NCBI GenBank assembly: GCA_934489945.1
Contig: CAKSSY010000003.1
Span: 1-64,000 of the forward strand
Direction: 5' to 3'
Origin: an uncultured Eubacteriales bacterium
GTDB taxonomy: Bacteria > Bacillota > Clostridia > Oscillospirales > CAG-272
Length of the DNA: 64,000 nt
Shown here: positions 26,916 through 36,354 of the stretch, in pieces
How the letters are laid out: each line of letters opens with the position of its first letter
How positions within the stretch are numbered: position 1 is the stretch's first letter
Made by a program: the position numbers and the translations under genes
Notes under the pieces: model-generated
What the model saw: the letters and a program-made list of their open reading frames with translations, nothing else
Told to the model about the DNA's origin: nothing
The model's database searches: none

Positions 26916-29228
26916 ATGGTAATGTGTGCGAGATGTCATAAAAGAGCCGCTGTGATTTTTATGACGAGAATGGAAGGCGAAAAACGCGTCAATGAAGGAC
27001 TCTGTCTGACCTGTGCCAAGGAGATGGGACTGCCGTTGGAAAATCTTTTGGGGGGCTTCATGGATAAAATGGGACTGACACCGGAGCAACTTTCCGAAAT
27101 GGAACAGCAGTTTGCCGACATGACACAGATGAACGATCTCTCCGAAGACGGAGAAGGGGATGGCGAAGAAGGCGGTGCTCCGACATTGGATCTGGCAAAA
27201 CTGTTCCGTGAAAACGGAGAAGTTCAAAAGTCGAACGAAACGTCCGATGCCGGTCAGGGAACCGCGGGAGAAAAACCGAAACAGCCAAACAAAAACAAAA
27301 AGAATAAGTTTTTGGATGCTTATTGCACCAATCTGACAAAGCGGGCAAGAGAAGGACAGTTGGATACGATTGTGGGAAGAACCCGCGAACTGGAACGTGT
27401 GATTCAGATTCTCTGTCGTCGTCAGAAAAATAACCCCTGTCTGATCGGAGAACCGGGAGTGGGAAAAACCGCAATTGTGGAGGCTTTGGCACAACGAATC
27501 GCGGCAGACACAGTGCCGTATAAGCTCAGCGGGAAAGAAGTATATCTGATGGATCTTACGGCTTTGGTCTCGGGGACACAGTTCCGCGGTCAATTTGAAG
27601 CTCGTATTCAAGGACTTCTTAAGGAAGTCAAGGATGCGGGAAACATTATTCTTGTGATTGATGAGGTGCATAATATTGTCGGGGCGGGAGATGCCGAAGG
27701 GAGCATGAGTGCCGCGAATATGTTGAAACCGGCTTTATCACGAGGGGAAATCCGTGTGATCGGTGCTACGACGCTCAATGAATATCGGAAGTATATCGAA
27801 AAGGATACCGCTCTCGAACGCCGTTTTCAACCCGTTACGGTGAACGAGCCGTCGGTTGCCGATACCATACAGATGTTAAGGGGAATCAAGCACTATTACG
27901 AGGACTTCCACTCAATTGTTATCCCCGAGGAACTTCTCGAAAGAACCGTAACATTGTCGGAACGATATATAACCGATCGTTATCTGCCTGACAAGGCAAT
28001 CGATCTGATCGACGAGGCGGCATCCAGATTGTCACTCAGTTCGGCGGCACTGAACGAGAGCTATAAAATACGAGACAAACTGATCACGCTGAAAGCGGAA
28101 CGGGAAAAGGAAGAAGCGGCAACGGTTCCGGAGGACGGCGAGAAGGAACACTACGAGAAAATTGCCGAACTTCGTTCGGAGGAACTTCGCCTTTCGACAC
28201 ACCTGAAGGAAATCGAACCGGAATGTCGGAATATACGAATGACCGATGAGGACCTTGCCGAAGTCATTGAGATATGGACGGGGATTCCTGCCACCAATAT
28301 CACTGTTAACGAGTTTGAAAAGTTGGAAGGACTGGAGGCGCGCCTGAAGCAACACATTATCGGTCAGGATGAAGCGATCTGTGCTGTTGTGCGTGCCATT
28401 AAGCGAAACCGTGCGGGAATCTCTTATAAACGTAAACCGGTTTCCTTTATTTTTGCTGGACCTACCGGTGTCGGAAAAACCGAACTTGTCAAAACGCTTG
28501 CTGCGGATCTTTTCGATTCGCCCGAGACGCTCATTCGCCTCGATATGTCCGAATTTATGGAGAAACATTCGGTTTCCCGAATCATCGGAGCTCCTCCCGG
28601 TTACGTCGGCTATGATGAAGCGGGGCAACTGACCGAAAAGATCCGTCGCCGACCGTATTCTGTTGTTTTGTTTGATGAGATTGAAAAGGCGCATCCGGAT
28701 GTGCTCAATGTCCTTCTCCAGATTTTGGACGACGGCAGAGTGACAGATGCTCATGGAAAAACCGTCAATTTTGAAAATACCGTAATCGTGATGACGACCA
28801 ATGCCGGATCGGACCATACCGGAAATCGTGTCGGATTTGAGACTGCTCCCGAAAACGGTGCGAACGCCACTACCGAAAAAGCTCTTTCTGCATTTCTTCG
28901 ACCGGAATTTCTCAACAGAGTCGACGAAATCATTACATTCCGTTCGCTGAGTACCGATGACTTTGCAAAGATCGCCGGGATTATGCTCGGACAACTCGCG
29001 TCCGCTCTTTCGGAACGGGGAATTACTTTCCGTTTTGATGAGGAAGCCGAGAGATTTGTTGCCGAGAAGTCTTATTCCCATAAGTTCGGTGCACGGAATA
29101 TGCGGCGGTATATTCAGACACATGTGGAGGATCCGCTTGCCGAGGAAATTATCTCCCATTATCGAGAAAAGATTACACAGGCAACGCTTGGTGTAAAGGA
29201 TGGTGAACTTCGGATTCTTTGTATGTAA
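26916..29228 (+). CDS. ClpE-like AAA+ unfoldase with N-terminal zinc finger
   Basis: 770-residue Hsp100 ATPase, a likely partner of ClpP. The N-terminus is a four-cysteine zinc finger (C4, C7, C30, C33) rather than the Clp_N repeats of ClpC, as in ClpE. A low-complexity linker (about 75-135) leads to two AAA modules: Walker A GEPGVGKTAIVE near 177 and GPTGVGKTELVK near 515, with VLFDEIEKAHPDV as second Walker B. A UVR-like middle segment lies near 385-420. RBS AAAGGGAT. In other Firmicutes ClpE handles stress-damaged proteins (established). I cannot see a CtsR-type operator upstream. Confidence 0.88.
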   Translation: MVMCARCHKRAAVIFMTRMEGEKRVNEGLCLTCAKEMGLPLENLLGGFMDKMGLTPEQLSEMEQQFADMTQMNDLSEDGEGDGEEGGAPTLDLAKLFRENGEVQKSNETSDAGQGTAGEKPKQPNKNKKNKFLDAYCTNLTKRAREGQLDTIVGRTRELERVIQILCRRQKNNPCLIGEPGVGKTAIVEALAQRIAADTVPYKLSGKEVYLMDLTALVSGTQFRGQFEARIQGLLKEVKDAGNIILVIDEVHNIVGAGDAEGSMSAANMLKPALSRGEIRVIGATTLNEYRKYIEKDTALERRFQPVTVNEPSVADTIQMLRGIKHYYEDFHSIVIPEELLERTVTLSERYITDRYLPDKAIDLIDEAASRLSLSSAALNESYKIRDKLITLKAEREKEEAATVPEDGEKEHYEKIAELRSEELRLSTHLKEIEPECRNIRMTDEDLAEVIEIWTGIPATNITVNEFEKLEGLEARLKQHIIGQDEAICAVVRAIKRNRAGISYKRKPVSFIFAGPTGVGKTELVKTLAADLFDSPETLIRLDMSEFMEKHSVSRIIGAPPGYVGYDEAGQLTEKIRRRPYSVVLFDEIEKAHPDVLNVLLQILDDGRVTDAHGKTVNFENTVIVMTTNAGSDHTGNRVGFETAPENGANATTEKALSAFLRPEFLNRVDEIITFRSLSTDDFAKIAGIMLGQLASALSERGITFRFDEEAERFVAEKSYSHKFGARNMRRYIQTHVEDPLAEEIISHYREKITQATLGVKDGELRILCM

Positions 29229-29279
29229 GCCGCCATTGTTGCATATATTGGTAGTAAAAGCCACAAGGAGGTTTTTATT

Positions 29280-29567
29280 ATGAAATTGTGCAGTACGGCG
29301 GATCTGCGGGAAAAGGAGGTTATTAACCTTTGTGACGGGATGAGGCTCGGTTATGCGACTGATTTTGAGATCGAAATCTGTGAGGCAAGAGTCGTTTCTC
29401 TCATAATTCCCGCTGAAACCGGTTTTTTTGGCTTTCCCAAGGGAGACAGTCTTGTAATTCCGTGGGGAAAGATTGAATGTATCGGTGAGGATACGATTCT
29501 CGTGAAGGTGGCACCGGGAGAACTCATGCACTGTCAGTCAGACAAGAAAAAAAAGAAAAAATGCTGA
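29280..29567 (+). CDS. YlmC/YmxH-family PRC-barrel protein
   Basis: 95 residues with one PRC-barrel-like domain: LREKEVINLCDGMRLGYATD, FEIEICEARVVSLIIP and IPWGKIECIGEDTILVKV are typical of YlmC/YmxH proteins, found mainly in spore-forming Firmicutes. It ends in a lysine run (SDKKKKKKC) encoded by an A-rich tract. Strong RBS AAGGAGG. Function unresolved. Confidence 0.85.
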   Translation: MKLCSTADLREKEVINLCDGMRLGYATDFEIEICEARVVSLIIPAETGFFGFPKGDSLVIPWGKIECIGEDTILVKVAPGELMHCQSDKKKKKKC

Positions 29568-29607
29568 CTCAAGATGTAAACAAAATGTAAATACTGCATT
29601 TTTCTTG

Positions 29608-29636
29608 TTGAAACAACAGGAAAAATGTGCTATACT
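29608..29636 (+). promoter_or_regulatory. Promoter of rpsB-tsf
   Basis: TTGAAA (29608-29613) and TATACT (29631-29636), spacer 17 bp. Confidence 0.78.
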
Positions 29637-29639
29637 TAC

Positions 29640-29743
29640 ATGGTTGTTCCGGAAAAAGGACAACCATAAAATACACACACAGTCGCGTTCAGGGCGGTCG
29701 GTGCCGAAAGGTTGACGCATGTTGCACTGTGGTGGAAAAACCG
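29640..29743 (+). promoter_or_regulatory. Structured 5' leader of rpsB
   Basis: The roughly 115-nt leader has a first hairpin TGGTTGTCC-like (TGGTTGTTCCGGAAAAAGGACAACCA read as TGGTTGT/ACAACCA arms). A second, larger fold is closed by CACAGT/ACTGTG arms (about 29676-29731) and contains GCGTT/GACGC. Leaders of r-protein operons often bind the protein they encode, here S2. The folding is seen by eye; autoregulation is inferred. Confidence 0.45.
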
Positions 29744-29759
29744 AAGGAGGACATGAATC

Positions 29760-30521
29760 ATGTCTGTTGTAACCATCAAGCAGTTGCTTGAAGCAGGTGT
29801 CCATTTCGGACATCACACCAGAAGATGGAACCCCAAAATGGCGGAATACATCTTCACAGAGAGAAACGGAATCTACATTATCGACCTTCAGAAAACCGTG
29901 AAGAAGTTTGAGGAAGCGTATATGTTTGTCCGTGACCTTGCCGCAGAGGGCGGAACCATTCTGTTTGTCGGAACCAAGAAGCAGGCTGCCGATGCCATCA
30001 AGGAAGAGGCAGAGCGTTGCGGAATGTACTATGTAAATGTACGTTGGCCCGGCGGCATGATGACCAACTTCAAGACCATTCAGCGTTCAATCGGCAGATT
30101 GAATAATCTTGAGAAAATGCAGGAAGACGGTACCTTTGACCTTCTTACTAAGAAGGAGATTGCCGCAAAGCAGAAGGAAATTTTCGATCTGAATAAGAAC
30201 TACGGCGGTATTAAGACAATGAGCACCCTTCCTTCCGCAATCTTCATTGTCGACCCCAGAAAAGAGAGAAATGCCGTTCTTGAGGCAAAGAGACTGGGGA
30301 TTCCGGTGATTGCCATTGTCGATACAAACTGCGATCCCGATGATGCTGATTATGTAATTCCCGGAAATGATGACGCAATCCGTGCCATCAAGCTCATCTC
30401 TTCTGTACTTGCTGATGCCGTTATTGAGGGCAAACAGGGTGAACAGACCACGGAGGCAACTTCCACTGAAGAAGTAACCGAGAGTGCAGAGGAAGCTGCT
30501 AAGGAAAATGCGGCAGAATAA
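29760..30521 (+). CDS. rpsB: 30S ribosomal protein S2
   Basis: Small-subunit protein of 253 residues. Begins [20 protein letters not shown] and contains [20 protein letters not shown] and [14 protein letters not shown]. The C-terminal 25 residues are Glu/Thr-rich, as in many Firmicutes. RBS GAAGGAGGAC. Followed by tsf after 38 bp. Confidence 0.98.
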   Translation: MSVVTIKQLLEAGVHFGHHTRRWNPKMAEYIFTERNGIYIIDLQKTVKKFEEAYMFVRDLAAEGGTILFVGTKKQAADAIKEEAERCGMYYVNVRWPGGMMTNFKTIQRSIGRLNNLEKMQEDGTFDLLTKKEIAAKQKEIFDLNKNYGGIKTMSTLPSAIFIVDPRKERNAVLEAKRLGIPVIAIVDTNCDPDDADYVIPGNDDAIRAIKLISSVLADAVIEGKQGEQTTEATSTEEVTESAEEAAKENAAE

Positions 30522-30559
30522 TCCGTAATAAACAAGAAAAGAAAAAGAGGATATAGAAT

Positions 30560-31489
30560 ATGGCTACAATCACCGCAAAAGATGTTGCCGCACTCCGTGC
30601 CAAAACCGGTCTTGGTATGATGGACTGCAAGAAGGCACTTGTTGAGGCTGACGGCGATATGGAAAAGGCAGTCAAGATTCTTCGCGAAAAGGGACTTGCT
30701 ACCGCCGCAAAGAAGGAAAGCAGAATTGCCGCTGAGGGTGTCGTTGACATTCTTACAAAAGGCAATGTTGCCGCTATGATCGAGGTCAATACCGAGACAG
30801 ACTTTGTTGCCAAGAACGAATCATTCAAGGAATTTGTCAAGGGACTTCTGGAGACTATTATTGACAAGAAGCCCGCTGATGTGGATGCTTTGATGAAGCT
30901 CCCCTTTGCAGGAACCGAGACCACTGTTGAGGCTACTCTCATTGAGAAAATTGCCGTAATCGGTGAAAAAATCAGCATCCGTCGTTTTGTGATTTTTGAG
31001 GGCGTTCTTTCCACATATATTCACGGTGCCGGTATGGCGGGTGTTATTGTGAAGTTTGAGACAGGGGCAGATGTAACCAACAATGCCGCATTTGCGGAAT
31101 TTGCAAAGAACATCGCTCTTCAGCTTGCGGCAGGAAATCCGCCTCAGTATGTCAATAAGGAGGATGTTCCTCAGAGTGCAATCGATGAGGAAAAGTCGGT
31201 TCTTGTTGCACAGGCAAAGAACGATCCCAAGAATGCCAACAAACCCGATGCGATTCTTGAAAAGATGGTTATGGGCAGACTGGGTAAGTTCTATGAAAGA
31301 GTTTGTCTTGTTGAACAGCCTTATGTCAAGGATGATGAGTTGACTGTTGCTAAGTATGTTGCCAAGACTGCTAAGGAACTGGGTACTGATATCAAGATTG
31401 TCAGCTTCAGCCTCTTTGAAAAGGGCGAGGGCATTCAGAAGAGAGAAGAAAACTTTGCTGAGGAAATTGCCAAACTTGCCAATAAGTAA
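30560..31489 (+). CDS. tsf: Elongation factor Ts
   Basis: Nucleotide exchange factor for EF-Tu. 309 residues. Starts with the UBA-like domain ITAKDVAALRAKTGLGMMDC, KKALVEADGDMEKAVKILRE. The exchange motif EVNTETDFVAKNESF and the dimerisation core follow. The expected next genes pyrH and frr are displaced to 47.6 kb. Confidence 0.98.
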   Translation: MATITAKDVAALRAKTGLGMMDCKKALVEADGDMEKAVKILREKGLATAAKKESRIAAEGVVDILTKGNVAAMIEVNTETDFVAKNESFKEFVKGLLETIIDKKPADVDALMKLPFAGTETTVEATLIEKIAVIGEKISIRRFVIFEGVLSTYIHGAGMAGVIVKFETGADVTNNAAFAEFAKNIALQLAAGNPPQYVNKEDVPQSAIDEEKSVLVAQAKNDPKNANKPDAILEKMVMGRLGKFYERVCLVEQPYVKDDELTVAKYVAKTAKELGTDIKIVSFSLFEKGEGIQKREENFAEEIAKLANK

Positions 31490-31503
31490 TTTCAAAATAC
31501 TTG

Positions 31504-31538
31504 AAAGCAGGAACTTTTTGAAAGTTCCTGCTTTTTTT
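31504..31538 (+). terminator. Terminator of rpsB-tsf
   Basis: AAAGCAGGAACTTT, TTG loop, AAAGTTCCTGCTTT plus TTTTT: a 14-bp perfect stem, right after tsf. Confidence 0.92.
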
Positions 31539-31548
31539 GTCAAACCTC

Positions 31549-31577
31549 TTGACAAGAGGCATTTTTGCCGATATAAT
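31549..31577 (+). promoter_or_regulatory. Promoter of the GntR-ABC operon
   Basis: TTGACA (31549-31554) and TATAAT (31572-31577), spacer 17 bp. Confidence 0.88.
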
Positions 31578-31580
31578 ATA

Positions 31581-31605
31581 ACTGTACTATGATTCATAGT
31601 ACAGT
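31581..31605. promoter_or_regulatory. 25-bp perfect palindrome, likely GntR operator
   Basis: Arms ACTGTACTATGA and TCATAGTACAGT around one central T. It covers the expected transcription start, 3 bp after the -10 box, just upstream of a YtrA-type GntR gene. Such regulators commonly bind a palindrome in their own promoter. Assignment as the operator is inference, but the symmetry and position are strong. Confidence 0.85.
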
Positions 31606-31622
31606 TGAAGTGAGGTGAAAGG

Positions 31623-32003
31623 ATGTTAGTAATTGATAAAATATCCAGAAAGCCAATTTATGAGCAGCTTGTTGACGGTTTGGAACGGGAAATTGTAACG
31701 GGTTTGTTGCAACCACAGACACAACTGCCGTCGATTCGCGAGCTGTCGGCGACGCTCGGTGTAAACCCCAATACGGTACAGAGGGCGTTGCAGGAGCTTG
31801 ACAGAATCGGAATTGTTGTAGCGGCTCCGGGACGAGGTGTGTTTGTAGCCGATGATGCCCCTACAATCATTCGGAGAAGAATGTCGACAAAAATTGCCGA
31901 GATACGGGATATTGCCGCGGAACTGGCACGTGCAGGGGTTGAAATGGAGTCGGTTCTGAATGTCGTTCAAGAGGCATACGGTCAAACCGGGAAAAATTCA
32001 TAG
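31623..32003 (+). CDS. GntR-family regulator, YtrA subfamily
   Basis: 126 residues. N-terminal winged helix-turn-helix: PIYEQLVDGLEREIVTGLL, LPSIRELSATLGVNPNTVQR, LDRIGIVVAAPGRGVFVAD. The short C-terminal helical tail (about 80-126), without a ligand-binding domain, marks the YtrA subfamily, which usually represses an adjacent ABC transporter operon. It is the first gene of an operon with the ATPase and permease that follow and sits behind a 25-bp palindrome. RBS GAGGTGAAAGG. Confidence 0.92.
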   Translation: MLVIDKISRKPIYEQLVDGLEREIVTGLLQPQTQLPSIRELSATLGVNPNTVQRALQELDRIGIVVAAPGRGVFVADDAPTIIRRRMSTKIAEIRDIAAELARAGVEMESVLNVVQEAYGQTGKNS

Positions 32004-32019
32004 AGAGCGAGGAAATATC

Positions 32020-32919
32020 ATGATTTGTGCAGAAAATATAAACATGAAATTCGACGATTTTGCCGCGCTGAAAAATCTGAACTGTAAGATACCGGATGGT
32101 TGCATTTACGGTCTTGTCGGAAGCAATGGTGCGGGGAAATCCACATTTTTAAGACTTATCAGCGGTATTTACCGTCCCATGAGCGGCAGTGTGACTTTTG
32201 ACGGACAGCCGGTTTATGAAAACCCGGCGGTAAAAAACAAAATTCTGTTTGTGCCGGATGAACTGTACTTTCTTCCGCAGTCCAATATGTTGCGGATGGC
32301 AAAGTTGTATGGTGCGGTTTATCGGAATTTCAGTATGGAGCGTTTTTGGAATCTTGTGAAGACTTTTGGACTTGATCCGAAGGCCAACATCGGGACTTTT
32401 TCCAAGGGAATGAAGCGACAGGCAAGTACCATTCTCGCGCTGTCCGCTATGTCGGAGTATTTGTTTTTCGATGAAACCTTTGACGGACTGGATCCTGTGA
32501 TGCGGAATCTTGTCAAGCAGGTGATTTATAATGATGTTATGGAGCGTAAGACAACGACGATTATTACTTCACACTCGCTCCGGGAACTGGAGGATACCTG
32601 CGATCAGCTTGCTCTGCTTCATAAAGGCGGCATTGTTTTTGAAAGCGATATTCAGAACCTCAAAACACAGCTTTTCAAGGTTCAGGTTGCTTTTGGGGAG
32701 GCGTTTGACAAGAGTCGTTTCGCAGCAGTGGAAATGCTGAATTATTCGCAGGTCGGCTCGGTTGCTACCTTTATTGCTCGAGGCGACAGGGAGGAAGTAG
32801 TCACTCTGATTCGAAAGATGAATCCGATTCTTTTGGATGTGCTTCCGCTGAATCTTGAGGAAGTGTTTGTGTATGAGATGGAGGCACTCGGTTACGCCTT
32901 CAAGGAAATTGTAATGTGA
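32020..32919 (+). CDS. ABC transporter ATP-binding protein (YtrB-like)
   Basis: ATPase of 299 residues for the permease encoded next. Walker A GSNGAGKSTFLRL, signature FSKGMKRQASTILALS (a GMK variant of LSGGQ typical of this group), Walker B YLFFDETFDGLDP, H-loop TSHSLREL. The C-terminal ~80 residues form a small extra domain. ATG 32020 follows GCGAGGAAAT. The GntR regulator and permease context suggests a drug-, peptide- or envelope-stress exporter rather than an importer; there is no substrate-binding protein. Confidence 0.92.
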   Translation: MICAENINMKFDDFAALKNLNCKIPDGCIYGLVGSNGAGKSTFLRLISGIYRPMSGSVTFDGQPVYENPAVKNKILFVPDELYFLPQSNMLRMAKLYGAVYRNFSMERFWNLVKTFGLDPKANIGTFSKGMKRQASTILALSAMSEYLFFDETFDGLDPVMRNLVKQVIYNDVMERKTTTIITSHSLRELEDTCDQLALLHKGGIVFESDIQNLKTQLFKVQVAFGEAFDKSRFAAVEMLNYSQVGSVATFIARGDREEVVTLIRKMNPILLDVLPLNLEEVFVYEMEALGYAFKEIVM

Positions 32920-32931
32920 GGAGGGAAGCAC

Positions 32932-35028
32932 ATGAAACAGTATTTTTCTTTGAGGTTGTATCTGGAGGGACTCAAACGGATTAAGATTGCCGGGATTGCG
33001 GCATCTATTGCCGTGATCTTGCTGAATGCCGCACTTCCTGTTATCCAAATTATGGATAATAAATGGAGCTATTTTCGCGGAGAGCGGAGCGTGACTTCTG
33101 TCGCGCCGGGCGAATTTATGCCGTTTAGCTGTCTGTTGCTGATTTTTTCGGCAGTGTTTGTTTATTCTATGTTTTCCTATCTGAATGAGAGAAACCGTTC
33201 CGACTTCTTTCATGCGATTCCGCAAAAGCGGTTATGTGTGTACCTGAGTTTTTTGGCAGCGATTCTTTCTTGGATTGCCGCAATTTTGCTTGCCAGTACG
33301 ATTGTCAATACCGTTCTTTACGGATTTGCAAAATTTTATACCGTGAATCTTTCGGTGATTTTTGTTACGCCGTTGGTGTATCTGCTCGGATGCACTATGA
33401 TTGTCGGATTTATGGCACTTGCCATGACCTTGACGGGAACGGTTGTGTCCAATTTGCTGATCTTCACGCTTTTGCTTCTGTTTGTGCGTACAGTGGGACA
33501 GATCTTTATTACCTGTTTGGAAGAATTGGCTCCTGTTGTGGAGATCGAAAGTTCGTTTCTGCGCTTTTTCCGAATCGATTTCTTTCTTCCGTTTTCGTTG
33601 TTCACGGTTTCGTTGAGCACGGCAGATAACTGTTTTGGCAACGGACCTTTGTTGCTGTATTCGTTGGGAGTGGCGTTGTTATTGCTCGTTCTCGGTGGCG
33701 TGGTTTATGTTTTCCGCAGAAGCGAGACGGCTACCAAGAGCGCACCGAATAAAGTGATGCAACATATTTACCGCAGTGCTGTAACGCTTCCGTTCTTTTT
33801 GTTGTTGGTTATGAATTATATTTGCAACGGCTTTTTTGAGCCTTCGCTCATGACAATCCTTTTCATTTTGGCAATTCTCGTCTATTGCATTTTTGAATTG
33901 ATGACGACAAAAAAGATTCGGATGCTTGTTAAGGCATTGCCGCTGATTGTGATACCGATTGCTCTGTCGGCTGTTTTTACGGGAGCGGTGTACCTTGAAC
34001 GCAACGCAATTTTGAACGATATTCCCACTGTGGATGAAATTGCATCGGTTGGCACTTATACGCCAGACAGGGTATACAGTCACACCTATCATGAACTTCG
34101 AACCGTGGATTGTACCGTGGAAAACGAAGAGGCGAGGGCGATTGTGCAACGGGCATTGACAAAAACCGTAGACGAAATCCGCAACGAGCCACAATCTTAT
34201 CCGGGACAAAAAGAAGAATACTGGCAGACGATTACGGTCAGAATTTGTCTGAAGAACGGAAGGAAAATGGGCAGAGTAGTCAAGATGTCGGCAGATGAGT
34301 ACAAACGCTTCCATGAATTGCTTTTGGAATCGGACGAATATATCAATGGGTATCTGGCATTGCCGGACAGTCGCGAGGTCGATTCTGTCCGCACAGCCGG
34401 TTTTTCGGTCAACGATGAGGCGGCAAAGCGTTTGTGGGCAAGTTTTCTTCTGGAATACAGCGCACTGACAAAGGAACAGAAAATCGCGTATCATGATATT
34501 GATGAATATAATGATACGGCATCGGTCGGAACACTCATTGTGGACGGTATGTATCGGTTCGTCTCGTTTCGTTCTCAGTATCGGATATATTATGAATACA
34601 CGCCGAAAACCGCGCAGATGTTGCTTGAGGCGAAGGAACAATGCGGATGGTTATTCTTTGATACCGAAGAAATCGATGTTTATAAAAAGTGCTTAGCGGA
34701 CACAGAGCGAAGTTATGACATTCGGTTTGAAATGACATATTTGAACGGGAAATATGTAGAAGAGGTCGATTTCTTTGTGGGAAACAGCAAAACGCTTCCG
34801 AGAGAGGATGTCATCGGAATTTTGGACTTTATCACCGCTCGTGCCGGGATTTCTTCCTATTCGGCAGACAAAAATCTGGTGCACCTTTCGATCGGCTTTT
34901 ATTCGGCAGACAAAGATATCGGAGCGATGAGCACACTGGATGAGAGTGACGGAATTGATGCGGTTGTGTTTTTCCGTGACGAAGATCTTGAGGAACTGCG
35001 GGCGAAACTGGAACCGCTTGTCAAGTAA
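32932..35028 (+). CDS. ABC transporter permease with large C-terminal domain (DUF6449-like)
   Basis: 698 residues. About ten membrane helices in the first ~350 residues, starting IAGIAASIAVILLNAALPVI, with the cytoplasmic loop YLNERNRSDFFHAIPQKRLC that is typical of YtrC/D-type permeases. A helix near VIPIALSAVFTGAVYL leads to a ~340-residue soluble C-terminal domain, rich in acidic residues and without recognised catalytic motifs. It probably faces outside and senses or binds the substrate (inference). Starts 12 bp after the ATPase gene with GAGGAGGG. Confidence 0.85.
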   Translation: MKQYFSLRLYLEGLKRIKIAGIAASIAVILLNAALPVIQIMDNKWSYFRGERSVTSVAPGEFMPFSCLLLIFSAVFVYSMFSYLNERNRSDFFHAIPQKRLCVYLSFLAAILSWIAAILLASTIVNTVLYGFAKFYTVNLSVIFVTPLVYLLGCTMIVGFMALAMTLTGTVVSNLLIFTLLLLFVRTVGQIFITCLEELAPVVEIESSFLRFFRIDFFLPFSLFTVSLSTADNCFGNGPLLLYSLGVALLLLVLGGVVYVFRRSETATKSAPNKVMQHIYRSAVTLPFFLLLVMNYICNGFFEPSLMTILFILAILVYCIFELMTTKKIRMLVKALPLIVIPIALSAVFTGAVYLERNAILNDIPTVDEIASVGTYTPDRVYSHTYHELRTVDCTVENEEARAIVQRALTKTVDEIRNEPQSYPGQKEEYWQTITVRICLKNGRKMGRVVKMSADEYKRFHELLLESDEYINGYLALPDSREVDSVRTAGFSVNDEAAKRLWASFLLEYSALTKEQKIAYHDIDEYNDTASVGTLIVDGMYRFVSFRSQYRIYYEYTPKTAQMLLEAKEQCGWLFFDTEEIDVYKKCLADTERSYDIRFEMTYLNGKYVEEVDFFVGNSKTLPREDVIGILDFITARAGISSYSADKNLVHLSIGFYSADKDIGAMSTLDESDGIDAVVFFRDEDLEELRAKLEPLVK

Positions 35029-35045
35029 AAATATTACTCGTAAAA

Positions 35046-35085
35046 AGAACACCTCTGAAGCCTCGGCTTCAAAGGTGTTCTGTGT
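35046..35085. terminator. Terminator between the ABC operon and the convergent transporter
   Basis: AGAACACC(T/C)TGAAGCC with GGCTTCA-AGGTGTTCT and a T-rich tail; A-rich on the other side, so probably bidirectional. Confidence 0.82.
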
Positions 35086-35096
35086 TTTGTTGAAAA

Positions 35097-36200
35097 TTAT
35101 AAGAACATTGCCACAAGTGTCAGAGTCCCGAGAAACAAAAGATTCAGTCCGGCAAAAATTTTCAGATACTTTCCGATTTTGTAAGGCTCGCGGAGCGAGT
35201 ATTCGCGAAAGGTGATAAGACTGGCGAGGGAGGCAATCAGGGTTCCTGTTCCGCCGATATTGACGCCGAGCAAAAGCGCGCGGTAATTGTCGGTGAATTG
35301 CGAAAGAAGAATGGAGGTAGGTACATTGCTGATAATCTGACAGGAGAGAATGGAGATCAAAAGCGTGTTTTTTGCCAGAACTTTGACGAGAAGGCTGTGA
35401 ACCAGTTCTATTCGCGAAAGATTTCCGGCAAAAATAAAGAAACAGACAAATGTCATCAGAAGTGCGTAGTCGACGCACTGTAGTGCTTTCCGATCAAGAA
35501 CAAGGAGTGCAAGGAGAACAACGGCGGTGCCGATCAGATAGGGAACCGCACGAAAGACAACGGAAATGGAAAGGGCAAACAGAACAAGGTACAAAATCGT
35601 CCGTACCCGCGGCAATCGGTAATTGTCCTGTTCGGGCAGTTCGATTTTTTCGCTTTTTACAAAGCAACAACAGATTACAATCAGAATTGTCGCCGTCAGG
35701 AAGGGCGGAAACATAATGCCGAGAAATTCGCCTGTCGGAATATGGAAACGGGAGTAGAGATAGAGGTTCTGCGGGTTGCCGAACGGCGTCAGCATACCGC
35801 CGAGATTGGCGGCAATGTTTTGCATGACAAAGACAAATGCCATATAATCCCGCTTTCCCGTAGAGGAGAGAACATAATATCCGAGCGGCAGAAAGGTGAT
35901 AAGTGCCATATCGTTGGCGATGAGCATAGAGCCGACGAAGGTGATGAATACAAGAGCCAGTACCGCACTTCGGAGGTTTCCGGTGGCGTGAACAATCGAA
36001 CGTGCGAGAAAGGTGAAAAAACGAATGTTTTTCAGCGCACAAATGACTGCCAGTGTGCAGAAAAGACAGGCAAGTGTTTTGAAATCAAAATAGGATTTAT
36101 AGTTGCTGTCCGGCGGAACAAGGAAGGATGTGATGAGAGCCAGGCAGAACGCAATGGTCAGAACAAGATTGGCTTTGAGAAAACGTATGATTTTCAGCAT
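35097..36200 (-). CDS. SLC13/ArsB-NhaD-type ion transporter
   Basis: 367-residue membrane protein of the citrate/ArsB/NhaD (ion transporter) superfamily, with about ten helices. Two halves each carry a re-entrant loop: FVGSMLIANDMALITFLPLG and GGMLTPFGNPQNLYLYSRF in the first half, ISNVPTSILLSQFT and NIGGTGTLIASLASLI in the second. The NPQN and N-P-T motifs resemble the ion sites of this family. Compared with ArsB/NhaD (about 420 or more) it is rather short. The transported ion cannot be told. Confidence 0.82.
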   Translation of the reverse strand: MLKIIRFLKANLVLTIAFCLALITSFLVPPDSNYKSYFDFKTLACLFCTLAVICALKNIRFFTFLARSIVHATGNLRSAVLALVFITFVGSMLIANDMALITFLPLGYYVLSSTGKRDYMAFVFVMQNIAANLGGMLTPFGNPQNLYLYSRFHIPTGEFLGIMFPPFLTATILIVICCCFVKSEKIELPEQDNYRLPRVRTILYLVLFALSISVVFRAVPYLIGTAVVLLALLVLDRKALQCVDYALLMTFVCFFIFAGNLSRIELVHSLLVKVLAKNTLLISILSCQIISNVPTSILLSQFTDNYRALLLGVNIGGTGTLIASLASLITFREYSLREPYKIGKYLKIFAGLNLLFLGTLTLVAMFL

Positions 36201-36234
36201 AATGCCTCACAATATTAAAGTTAATGTCGAAACA

Positions 36235-36262
36235 AGTATATACTTCTGTGAAAAAAAGTCAA
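36235..36262 (-). promoter_or_regulatory. Promoter of the ion transporter gene
   Basis: Minus-strand TTGACT (36257-36262) and TATACT (36235-36240), spacer 16 bp. Confidence 0.65.
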
Positions 36263-36291
36263 GAGGTTTTGCCAAAAAAGACCTGTGGTGC

Positions 36292-36320
36292 TTTACAAAT
36301 GATCGGAAATGTGCTAAAAT
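36292..36320 (+). promoter_or_regulatory. Promoter of the flippase gene
   Basis: TTTACA (36292-36297) and TAAAAT (36315-36320), spacer 17 bp. Divergent from the ion transporter promoter. Confidence 0.6.
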
Positions 36321-36354
36321 AAATCGAAATTGCCATTGACGGAAAGGAAAACCA

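Noticed and set aside
28032..29531. 499-codon minus-strand frame opposite the ClpE-like gene
   Set aside because: Composition is that of an antisense shadow; the plus frame has both AAA modules.
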